Assembly: GCA_004375885.1 (NCBI GenBank)
Contig: SOJG01000037.1
Span: 1-17,632 of the forward strand
Direction: 5' to 3'
Source: Dehalococcoidia bacterium
Lineage (GTDB): Bacteria; Chloroflexota; Dehalococcoidia; GIF9; AB-539-J10
DNA: 17,632 bases
The translations under genes and the position numbers were made by a program. The number at the start of each line of letters is the position of its first letter. Positions within the stretch are counted from its first letter, which is position 1. Below are positions 1-6,103 of this stretch, piece by piece. The notes beneath the pieces were generated by a model. The model did no database searches. It was not told the origin of the DNA and was given only the letters and a program-made list of their open reading frames with translations.

Positions 1-263
1 CCTATATGAACCGTGGCACCTACAACCACATCGCCGAACTGTCCGCACCATTACCGCAGGCGCAAAGTGTCATTCCGCCCGGACAGAGCGGGTTTATGGA
101 GCTCCGGATAGTGGGCGGCAAGACTCCCACGCCAGTTCCCAGCGACCATGCCTACGACCAGGTAGCGTTGTATGCAAGCTGGACGTACAAGGACATGCTG
201 TTGGCGCGCACTGCAATCGAGGCGGTCAAGACCTGGGAGCGCGACTTCTTCTTTGATGTGTAG
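1..263 (+). CDS. Penicillin acylase-family protein, C-terminal fragment (partial)
   Basis: The reading frame is open from the left edge, so this is the 3' end of a longer gene; the first ATG in the window (position 6) is probably internal. The visible 86 or so residues contain NRGTYNHIAEL, then VIPPGQSGF, then DQVALYASWTYKDMLL. This order (a RGTYN-type segment, a PPGQSG turn, and a closing DQ..LY..W.YK.ML segment) is what the C-terminus of penicillin acylase/amidase (S45 Ntn-hydrolase) proteins looks like. Such enzymes hydrolyse amide bonds, often acylated amines or homoserine lactones. The catalytic N-terminal serine of the beta chain lies outside the window, so activity cannot be judged. 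A strong terminator follows 50 nt after the stop, so the gene ends its own transcript and has no obvious link with the cluster to its right. Confidence 0.6.
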   Translation, partial: YMNRGTYNHIAELSAPLPQAQSVIPPGQSGFMELRIVGGKTPTPVPSDHAYDQVALYASWTYKDMLLARTAIEAVKTWERDFFFDV

Positions 264-313
264 AACTATGTCCTTGTGAGCGTACCCTATCAGGACTGAG
301 AGCAAGGACTAGT

Positions 314-350
314 AGGAGAGTCGAGGCTGGAAAGCCTCGACTCTCCTTTT
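314..350 (+). terminator. Rho-independent terminator after the acylase-like gene
   Basis: A perfect 15-bp stem (314-328 pairing with 333-347) encloses the 4-nt loop GGAA, and the right arm runs into TTTT at 347-350. The stem includes GAGTCGAGGCT and its complement. The T-tract is on the plus strand, so it terminates the acylase-like gene. It may also act on minus-strand transcripts from the moaD-like operon, but no T-tract follows in that direction. Confidence 0.88.
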
Positions 351-597
351 ATACTGACCTCCTGGAGCCGGGAAACGCTGCAGTGTCAAATAAAGCCCTC
401 TCGAGGCTGGGAGCAATCTCCTCCTTCAAGATGCCGAGAGCGGCCGCCACTTGGGGAGATTGTGGCGCCCCGAGCAGTCGGGCATGCCAATGGTGGAATG
501 TACTAGCATGCTCGGCCGGGAATGGATTGAGCAACCGGGCTATCCGGCTGAGCTCGGCCTGAGCTTGTCGAAGGGAGAGGCCCGACAGGTCAGACAA
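349..597 (-). CDS. Small hypothetical ORF in frame behind the MoaD-like gene (doubtful)
   Basis: An 82-codon minus-strand ORF with a TTG start; it contains no ATG, and I see no Shine-Dalgarno sequence before the TTG. It lies in the same frame as the upstream MoaD-like gene: that gene's TAA (616-618) is followed by six sense codons and then this TTG. The predicted product looks helical (LRQAQAELSRIARLL, then AAALGILKEEIAPSLERALF) and I recognise no family. Part of it (558-575) is the repeat-like CCTGAGCTTGTCGAAGGG, which speaks for intergenic DNA. Its stop lies at the base of the terminator hairpin. It could be a small protein translated by coupling, a remnant of a longer MoaD-like protein, or chance. 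Confidence 0.33.
   Translation of the reverse strand: MSDLSGLSLRQAQAELSRIARLLNPFPAEHASTFHHWHARLLGAPQSPQVAAALGILKEEIAPSLERALFDTAAFPGSRRSV
558..575. repeat. REP-like intergenic repeat fragment
   Basis: CCTGAGCTTGTCGAAGGG is a sequence type that recurs in intergenic DNA of many bacterial genomes, and it resembles the elements near 1989-2034 and 15700-15765 in this window. Here it lies inside the doubtful small ORF. The link to the other two copies rests on short shared words only. Confidence 0.4.
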
Positions 598-615
598 CTG
601 GAAAAATCTGGGGAC

Positions 616-900
616 TTATCCGCCGATGGCGGGCGGGAAGATGTGCAGCACGTCTCCTTCCTTCACGCGGGTGCTCTTCAGATTGCGCAAGGCGATACCG
701 TTCAGCAGAATGAGCGAATGGTCCTTTATGTTCCCATCCAGCTGAATTCCACCAGCCTCGAGTTTCTCTCGGAGCAAAGGGCCAAATCTCTCTTCGAGCT
801 GGGTTAGCGCATCATCTATATCGTCAGCTTGCAGAGTGGCGCTGTCTGTGCCCAGATGAGAACGCCAGAGACTATAGAAGCGCGCTGTAACCACGGCCAT
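616..900 (-). CDS. MoaD/ThiS-family sulfur carrier protein
   Basis: A 94-residue protein ending in PPAIGG. The C-terminal Gly-Gly is the hallmark of the ubiquitin-like sulfur carriers MoaD and ThiS: the terminal glycine is adenylated by a MoeB/ThiF enzyme and then carries a thiocarboxylate. The preceding stretch ILLNGIALRNLKSTRVKEGD gives the expected beta-grasp strand, turn and strand. The ATG at 898-900 follows a GAGGAG Shine-Dalgarno that overlaps the last codons of the upstream adenylyltransferase gene, with only 4 nt between the genes. Next to a ThiF/MoeB homologue and near an AOR, its likely job is to supply sulfur for the pyranopterin (W/Mo) cofactor rather than thiamine; that assignment is inference. 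Length is normal to slightly long for MoaD. Confidence 0.88.
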   Translation of the reverse strand: MAVVTARFYSLWRSHLGTDSATLQADDIDDALTQLEERFGPLLREKLEAGGIQLDGNIKDHSLILLNGIALRNLKSTRVKEGDVLHIFPPAIGG

Positions 901-904
901 ATCC

Positions 905-1783
905 TTATCTCCTCAGTTCGATTCTATCAATGGCGCATTCCATGGTGTCCACCAGGAGGAGCTGGTGGCGCGCAGGCTTACCGATTCCCGTGATGATCTT
1001 CACCACCTCCTGGGTCTCTAAGGTGGCCATCATTGCCGGCGTGGCTGGAGGAATACCGATCTTAGTCTCCATACCGTGTTCCGGCAAACTATCGGAAGGT
1101 GGCCCATAAATCGAAGACAGCCCGACATCTTCAGGAAAGACCGTCATGAGTTGACCGCCGGACCCGGCTACCGACGCGTAGACATAGGGTATTGCCAGTT
1201 GACGGCAAGCCTTTTCAACCACCAACCGTGATGACAGGTTATCAAGTCCATCGGCTACTACCCCGGCACCACTGAGTAGGTTCTGAGCATTCTCCCCGGT
1301 CAACCTTTCCCGAAATGTGGTAACTGTGACGGCTGAATTTATCTGGCCGACCCTTTTTGCGGCGACGGTGACTTTGTATTCGCTCAGATTTCTTTCCGTG
1401 GACATAAGCTGCCTGTTCAAATTAACCTCGGTGAAGCGGTCATTGTCGATAATAATCAGGTGCCCTACTCCTTGCCTGGCCAATAGCTCGATAACAGTGC
1501 CCCCTAATCCCCCTGCTCCTACCACGGCCACGGTTGACTCCAATAGCGCAATCTGCCCGTCCAGACCGATTGTGCCTGTATTTCGGAGATATCGCCAGGG
1601 GATGATTCCCTGTTTCAACGCCTCTATTTCCACCTCTTTGGTCGATGTTCCCTCTGAACGGGCGATGGATGCGGCTTTCCTCAGACTGATAACGGCGTAT
1701 CTTTTGCCACCTGGGGCAAGATATGCCTCTGCTGACTGAGCAATGCATTGGATAGTACCTTCTCTGGCTGTACTGCTTTCCAC
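905..1783 (-). CDS. ThiF/MoeB/HesA-family adenylyltransferase (E1-like)
   Basis: A 292-residue protein that should adenylate the C-terminal glycine of the adjacent MoaD-like protein. The E1-like core begins near residue 64 (RYLRNTGTIGLDGQ) and has the nucleotide-binding GAGGLGG at 89-95, the acidic IIDND at 111-115, NLNRQ at 121-125, a lysine at 137 and ADGLDN at 177-182. An extra segment of about 60 residues precedes the core. The CxxC pairs that bind zinc in classical MoeB/ThiF are absent: the region reads SIYGPP and later IGIPPATPAMM. The GTG start at 1781-1783 is preceded by AGAGGT on the minus strand. It is co-transcribed with the MoaD-like gene (4-nt gap) and diverges from the operon that contains the AOR. 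E1-like identity is clear; the pathway is inferred from neighbours. Confidence 0.85.
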   Translation of the reverse strand: MESSTAREGTIQCIAQSAEAYLAPGGKRYAVISLRKAASIARSEGTSTKEVEIEALKQGIIPWRYLRNTGTIGLDGQIALLESTVAVVGAGGLGGTVIELLARQGVGHLIIIDNDRFTEVNLNRQLMSTERNLSEYKVTVAAKRVGQINSAVTVTTFRERLTGENAQNLLSGAGVVADGLDNLSSRLVVEKACRQLAIPYVYASVAGSGGQLMTVFPEDVGLSSIYGPPSDSLPEHGMETKIGIPPATPAMMATLETQEVVKIITGIGKPARHQLLLVDTMECAIDRIELRR

Positions 1784-1806
1784 CGAAATACCTCTACCAT
1801 CTTATT

Positions 1807-1815
1807 ATTGTAGCA
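1807..1815 (-). promoter_or_regulatory. Extended -10 promoter of the ThiF/MoaD-like operon
   Basis: On the minus strand the sequence reads TGC-TACAAT, an extended -10 (TGn plus 5 of 6 consensus bases). It lies 23 nt before the GTG start, predicting a leader of about 17 nt. No good -35 box is seen, as is allowed for extended -10 promoters. Confidence 0.4.
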
Positions 1816-1988
1816 TGGCAGATGAGCTGATAGAATTCTTGTGGTGAACAGGTCCCAATTCCCAAGCAACATCAAGGCCCAAAATACGAATACCCCAAGC
1901 TACTCAGGGATTTGGATTCTGACATTTGGACTTGTGTAGAGTTTGCGCACTAGGATTTGGCCACAGGCAATCCCATGCGGAGTTTGCT

Positions 1989-2034
1989 CCTTCGACTTCG
2001 CCACGACAGGCCTGAGCGCAGGTCGGATTCTTCG
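1989..2034. repeat. Degenerate REP-like repeat
   Basis: It contains CCTTCGACTTCG, then GACAGGCCTGAGCGCAGG, then GGATTCTTCG. The words CTGAGCGCAG and GATTCTTCG (as its complement) are shared with the element at 15700-15765, and the first part resembles the complement of 558-575. It looks like a decayed member of the same repeat family. Confidence 0.45.
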
Positions 2035-2117
2035 TCTTGCGGCTCAAAATGGGAAGGAGCAAAAGGCTCGCGATGATAAAGGGCTTCCGCGAAAGTGTAG
2101 AGAGGAGTGTCAAACGT

Positions 2118-2148
2118 TTGATTTCTGGCCGGCTCAGTGGTGTATAAT
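2118..2148 (+). promoter_or_regulatory. Promoter of the SCP2/ADH/AOR operon
   Basis: A perfect -10 box TATAAT (2143-2148) follows TTGATT (2118-2123, 4 of 6 bases of the -35 consensus) after a 19-bp spacer, slightly long. Transcription would start near 2155, giving a short leader of about 30 nt to the GTG start at 2185. Confidence 0.55.
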
Positions 2149-2184
2149 AGGGCCTATCATAGATAAGACTTGGGAGGTGTAACT

Positions 2185-2595
2185 GTGGCCTTTGTGATTG
2201 GAACACAAGAATGGGCTGATGCGGCGATGCGGGAACTAAATGCTAGTCAGACCTACAGGGAAGTGGCCAAGAACTGGGAGGGGGACATGTACGTCATCAT
2301 TGAACCGGATGCGTCGTTCAAGCAGAGAATCATTGGCTATTTCGACCTGTGGCACGGCGAGTGCCGCTCCGCCTGTGTCATCAAGGATGAGAGTGAGAAG
2401 TCGCCCCAGTACAGGATTTCCGGTCCCTTCACCGTCATGAATCAGCTATTGCAGAGGAAGCTGGATCCCGTTAAGGCAATGGTGACTGGCAAGCTGAAGG
2501 TGAAAGGAAATATGGGTCAAATCATGAGAATGCCCAGGGCAGCACTGGAGTTCACGAACTGCCTGAGCAAGGTTGACGCTGTATTTCCCGAGTAG
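2185..2595 (+). CDS. SCP2 sterol-binding domain protein
   Basis: A 136-residue soluble protein whose whole length fits a single SCP2 domain, a fold with a hydrophobic tunnel for lipids or fatty acyl-CoA. Supporting segments are the early helix (AAMRELNASQTYREVAKNWEG), the strands around DMYVIIEPD and YRISGPF, and the closing KAMVTGKLKVKGNMG, typical of SCP2 (a GKLKVKG-type strand). I chose the GTG at 2185 because GGGAGGTG (2172-2179) is well spaced before it; a TTG at 2170 overlaps that ribosome binding site. It is the first gene of a plus-strand run of redox genes, 88 nt before the alcohol dehydrogenase. A role in holding or delivering a hydrophobic acyl substrate is inference. Confidence 0.78.
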   Translation: MAFVIGTQEWADAAMRELNASQTYREVAKNWEGDMYVIIEPDASFKQRIIGYFDLWHGECRSACVIKDESEKSPQYRISGPFTVMNQLLQRKLDPVKAMVTGKLKVKGNMGQIMRMPRAALEFTNCLSKVDAVFPE

Positions 2596-2635
2596 TCAGG
2601 ATGGAAGCTGACAGCGGTCCAGGGCTGAACTCCGA

Positions 2636-2664
2636 TTGACATAAAGCACAACACGTAGTCTAGC
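2636..2664 (+). promoter_or_regulatory. Possible internal promoter before the alcohol dehydrogenase
   Basis: TTGACA (2636-2641) matches the -35 consensus exactly, but the hexamer 17 bp downstream, TCTAGC (2659-2664), is a poor -10. This would be a weak or activator-dependent internal start. Confidence 0.25.
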
Positions 2665-2683
2665 GGGGAGTAGATCAGCAACC

Positions 2684-3853
2684 ATGTGGTATTTTGTTGC
2701 TCCGCAGGTGGTTTTCGGAGAGGACGCGCTTAGCCATCTGGCTCAGCTGAACGGGCAATCGGCATTCATAGTTACCGACAAGAACATTGTGAGGCTGGGC
2801 CTCGTCGACAAGGTCAAAGAACAGCTTGCCCAGGCAGGGATAACAACAGCTGGTGTCTTTGACGAGGTCGAGCCCGACCCGTCGCTGCATACAGTAGAAA
2901 AGGGTGTGGCTGTGATGAACCGGTATGGGCCGGATTTGGTTGTGGCTGTGGGTGGGGGTTCGGTTATGGATGCAGCTAAGGCGATGAGGGTGCAATATGA
3001 ACGGCCGGATATGAAGCCAGAGGAGATAAACCCCTTTGTTTCGGGCCTGGGGTTGGGTGCCAGGTGCAAGCTTGTTTGTGTTGCCACAACGTCGGGCACC
3101 GGTGCCGAGGCGACTTTCGCGATCGTCCTCACCGATGCAAGAGAGCAGAGAAAGCTGAGCCTTATCAACCGCGAGATTGTCCCTGATATCGCTATCGTAG
3201 ATCCCGAGCTGGCGCGGGGAATGCCCCCTGGGATGACAGCAGACACAGGAATGGACGCACTGACTCATGCCATCGAAGGATATACGTGCGACTGGAAGAA
3301 CGACTTTTCGGACGGTCTCTGTATCAAAGCCATACAACTTGTCTTCCAGTATCTTCCTCGAGCGGTGCGAGACGGCGATGACAGGGAGGCACGGGAAAAG
3401 ATGCACAATGCAGCCTGTATGGCAGGTATTGGCTTCATCAACTCACTGACAGCCATGGCCCACGCTGCAGGTCATTCCCTTGGTGCCCTATTTCATGTCC
3501 CCCATGGCAGAGCGGTAGGACTGCTTCTGCCGTACACGATCGAGTTCATCGGTGAGCTTCGCGAAGAACTATGGGCAGAGATAGCTTACGCTATCAAACT
3601 GGAAGTGCCTAAGGGAAAAACGGCAGCGGCAACGCTGGCCCAAGCCATAAGAGACCTGTCCCGCAGTATCAGTCAGCCCCTGAGCATCAAAGAGACCGGT
3701 ATTCCATTGGATAGCTTCAACAAGGCGATGGGGAAGCTAATAGACAACCTGATGGCGGATGGCTCACTGATTGTTTCTGCCCGGATACCTAGTGTCGCGG
3801 AGACCGAGAGGTTCTTCGGCTACACGTATGAAGGAAAGAGTATAGATTTTTAG
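2684..3853 (+). CDS. Iron-containing (group III) alcohol dehydrogenase
   Basis: A full-length 389-residue member of the Fe-ADH family, NAD(P)-dependent enzymes that interconvert alcohols and aldehydes. The nucleotide-binding GGGSVMDAAKA is at 90-100 and TTSGTGAEAT at 135-144. The divalent metal ligands expected from FucO-type enzymes are D191 and H195 (MDALTHAIE), H260 and H274 (HVPHG), with the accessory H264 also present. The ATG start has a loosely spaced GGGGAG upstream. In this context it may reduce an aldehyde that the AOR would otherwise oxidise. With an AbfD-like gene in the window, 4-hydroxybutyrate dehydrogenase (succinate semialdehyde reduction) is a tempting but unproven assignment, because substrate cannot be deduced from the motifs. 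Confidence 0.9.
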   Translation: MWYFVAPQVVFGEDALSHLAQLNGQSAFIVTDKNIVRLGLVDKVKEQLAQAGITTAGVFDEVEPDPSLHTVEKGVAVMNRYGPDLVVAVGGGSVMDAAKAMRVQYERPDMKPEEINPFVSGLGLGARCKLVCVATTSGTGAEATFAIVLTDAREQRKLSLINREIVPDIAIVDPELARGMPPGMTADTGMDALTHAIEGYTCDWKNDFSDGLCIKAIQLVFQYLPRAVRDGDDREAREKMHNAACMAGIGFINSLTAMAHAAGHSLGALFHVPHGRAVGLLLPYTIEFIGELREELWAEIAYAIKLEVPKGKTAAATLAQAIRDLSRSISQPLSIKETGIPLDSFNKAMGKLIDNLMADGSLIVSARIPSVAETERFFGYTYEGKSIDF

Positions 3854-3915
3854 CTTTGCTGGAGCGACTCCGCTAGCTGTAAGAGCTCTCGGGGAGGACT
3901 TACAAGGAGGTAAGA

Positions 3916-4179
3916 ATGCCACGTTTCATTGTTGTTCATGAGACACCCTTCACCGAGGAGGAGTTGCTGGCACGGGCCAAGGCCTCACCCAATTACATGC
4001 CAAAAGGCGTCTCCTGGAGGTGCAGTTACTGCGATTTCACCGGAAACAGGCACTTCTGTGAATGGGAGGCACCTGATGAGAAGGTGCTGAGACGGGTTCT
4101 TCGCCTGACACAGACGCCGTTTGAGAGGATCCACCGTGTGCGGCGACTCGATGCTGTCAGCGCCAAGTTTGACGAGTGA
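3916..4179 (+). CDS. Small DUF4242-like protein with a CxxC...HxC motif
   Basis: An 87-residue protein with a strong Shine-Dalgarno (AAGGAGGT, 3904-3911) just before the ATG. The pattern MPRFIVVHETPF..., KGVSWRCSY, HFCEWEAPDEKVLRRV and PFERIHRVRRLDA follows the DUF4242 outline (small ferredoxin-like fold, some members described as nickel-binding), in which GV.W..SY and a C.YEAP-type strand recur. C36, C39, H46 and C48 are close together and could form a metal site; the CxxC pair is not what I recall for ordinary DUF4242 proteins. It lies between the alcohol dehydrogenase (62-nt gap) and the AOR (49-nt gap), so it is almost certainly co-transcribed. Function unknown; metal handling for the AOR is speculation. 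Confidence 0.72.
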   Translation: MPRFIVVHETPFTEEELLARAKASPNYMPKGVSWRCSYCDFTGNRHFCEWEAPDEKVLRRVLRLTQTPFERIHRVRRLDAVSAKFDE

Positions 4180-4228
4180 CAGGGCCCGGTTTTTCGCCAC
4201 CCGCGAGCAAGGAGAAGGAGGAGCAGAC

Positions 4229-6103
4229 ATGTTCGGTTACGTGGGCAAGATTCTGAGAATTGACTTGACAAGGGGCAGGGTTTCTGAAGAGAGCCTGAAA
4301 GAGGACGACTGCAGGATGCTCCTGGGGGGCAGTGGGCTGGCGACGAAGTACCTGTTCGACGAGGTGCCCAGGGGCGCCGACCCGCTCGGACCTGACAATG
4401 AGCTTATCTTCATGACGGGTCCTCTGACCGGCACAGAGTCGCCCAGCGCCGGAAGATATTGTGTAGTTACCAAGTCGCCCCTAACCGGTTTGTGGGGAGA
4501 GGCGAACTCGGGTGGTAGCTGGGGGGTCTATCTGAAGAATGCAGGCTTTGATGGGGTCATCTTCACAGGCATATCACCCAGGCCTGTCTATCTGGTAATA
4601 GACGATGGCAAGGCCCAACTCAGAGATGCTGAGCATCTGTGGGGCAGGGGTGTCAGCGAGACCGACAGGTTGATCAAGGAAGAACTGGGTGAGGATTTCA
4701 ATGTTGCCGCCATCGGCATGGCTGGCGAGAACCTGGTCAGGTATGCCGGTATTATCAACGATGTTCACCGGGCTGCTGGCAGGTGTGGCGTTGGTACGGT
4801 GATGGGAGCGAAACGCCTGAAGGCGGTGGCTGCCGGGGGGACCCAGGAGATTAAGATAGCTAACAAAGCTGCCTTCAGCGAAATCTCTAAGAGGAACTAT
4901 GATCTGGTCAATGAAAGCATGCTGAAGATCACCTTCGAGACTTACGGGACGGCTATGGTGGCAGATTTGACAAACGTCAGGGGAGGGTTTCCTACTCGGA
5001 ACTGGCAGACCGGAGTCTTCCCTGACATAGACAAGATAAGCGGAATCACGCTGGAAGGCACACTCCTGGTGGACAGGAAACATTGCTATGCCTGTCCCAT
5101 TAGCTGCGGCCGGGTGAGCGTGGTGAAGAGTGGCCCTTATGCCTGCAAGGGCGAAGGTCCGGAATTTGAGACAATTGGCGCCTTCGGTGCCATGTGTGGG
5201 CTGGAAAACCTTGAGGCGATAACACTGGCACACAACCTGTGTGATGACTACGGGCTGGATGTGATCTCCGCCGGAAGCACAATAGCTTTTGCCACAGAGT
5301 GCTACGAGAAGGGGATACTGACACAGGCCGATACCGATGGACTGGAACTGAAGTTCGGTGATGCCGATGTCGTTATTCAGCTCCTGCACAAGATAGCCAG
5401 AAGGGAAGGCATTGGTGACCTGCTGGCTGAAGGCACTAAGAGAGTAGCGATGAAGCTGGGCCAGGGCACCGAGAGATTTGCCATGCATGTCAAGGGGCTG
5501 GAACTGCCGGCTTATGACCCCAGGGCAGCCAAGATATGCGGGTTGGCATTTGCCACAGCGAACCGGGGCGGCGACCATATCACGGCTTACGTAGAAGGCC
5601 CGGCCTTTATAGATATTCCTTTCCTGTGCGTTGAGGAGAGCAGAATCGAAGACTCTCTGGTAGAGGACCCTGCTGAGGCTAAGGTCGTCAAAGACCTCGA
5701 GGATGCCCTGACCGTCTTTGATTGCGTGGGCACATGCAAGTTCATGGGCATGGCACTGCCAGCTGAAGACTGGGCTGGCATGATAGCTAACTGCGTCGGC
5801 TGGGAGTTCAACGTCCATGATTTCAGAAGAGCAGGAGAGCGAGTTTATAACCTGGCCCGAGCTTTCAACGTCAGGGAAGGTCTGACCAGGGCTGATGATG
5901 TGTTACCCAGGCGACTACTCGAGGAGCCATTGCCTGAAGGCCCTGCCCAGGGACATAAGGTGGAGAAGTTGGACCAGATGCTGGATGCTTATTACGAGTT
6001 TCGGGGTTGGGATAAGAAGACCGGCAAGCCAACGCCGGAAAAGCTTAAGGATCTGGACCTGGATTATGTAGTCGATAAGATATGGGGGGCAAAACATGGT
6101 TAG
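4229..6103 (+). CDS. aor: Aldehyde ferredoxin oxidoreductase (tungsten/molybdenum)
   Basis: A 624-residue AOR-family enzyme, which oxidises aldehydes to carboxylic acids (or runs in reverse) with ferredoxin, using a bis-pyranopterin W or Mo centre and one [4Fe-4S] cluster. The ATG at 4229 is chosen because GGAGAAGGAGGAG precedes it and the protein then begins MFGYVGKILRIDLT, the standard AOR N-terminus; the open frame continues upstream without support. Cluster ligands are C286, C289 and C293 (CYACPISC) and probably C503 (DCVGTCKF). H450 in RGGDHIT matches the conserved catalytic-region histidine. The pterin-binding N-terminal domain includes LLGGSGLATKYLF and GEANSGGSWG. The gene overlaps the acyl-CoA synthetase by 8 nt. 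Substrate unknown; no partner ferredoxin gene is in the window. Confidence 0.93.
   Translation: MFGYVGKILRIDLTRGRVSEESLKEDDCRMLLGGSGLATKYLFDEVPRGADPLGPDNELIFMTGPLTGTESPSAGRYCVVTKSPLTGLWGEANSGGSWGVYLKNAGFDGVIFTGISPRPVYLVIDDGKAQLRDAEHLWGRGVSETDRLIKEELGEDFNVAAIGMAGENLVRYAGIINDVHRAAGRCGVGTVMGAKRLKAVAAGGTQEIKIANKAAFSEISKRNYDLVNESMLKITFETYGTAMVADLTNVRGGFPTRNWQTGVFPDIDKISGITLEGTLLVDRKHCYACPISCGRVSVVKSGPYACKGEGPEFETIGAFGAMCGLENLEAITLAHNLCDDYGLDVISAGSTIAFATECYEKGILTQADTDGLELKFGDADVVIQLLHKIARREGIGDLLAEGTKRVAMKLGQGTERFAMHVKGLELPAYDPRAAKICGLAFATANRGGDHITAYVEGPAFIDIPFLCVEESRIEDSLVEDPAEAKVVKDLEDALTVFDCVGTCKFMGMALPAEDWAGMIANCVGWEFNVHDFRRAGERVYNLARAFNVREGLTRADDVLPRRLLEEPLPEGPAQGHKVEKLDQMLDAYYEFRGWDKKTGKPTPEKLKDLDLDYVVDKIWGAKHG

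Larger units (their letters stand above)
1784..2184. other. Divergent intergenic region (401 nt)
   Basis: This stretch separates the minus-strand ThiF/MoaD-like operon from the plus-strand SCP2/ADH/AOR operon. It holds one promoter candidate for each side (1807-1815 minus, 2118-2148 plus) and a degenerate repeat at 1989-2034. The word ATTTGG also recurs at 1910-1915, 1924-1929 and 1955-1960. The open frames on either strand have low-complexity, proline- and serine-rich translations without recognisable domains, so I see no gene here. Confidence 0.6.

Noticed and set aside
1904..2206. A 100-codon minus-strand open frame in the divergent intergenic region
   Set aside because: It covers the repeat and the promoter of the SCP2 gene, and its translation is low-complexity without a domain.
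2675..3406. A 243-codon minus-strand open frame
   Set aside because: Antisense to the iron-type alcohol dehydrogenase whose motifs are intact; the translation has no family features.
4574..5818. A 414-codon open frame on the minus strand
   Set aside because: It is entirely antisense to the well-supported AOR gene, has no recognisable domain, and arises from the codon pattern of the AOR frame.
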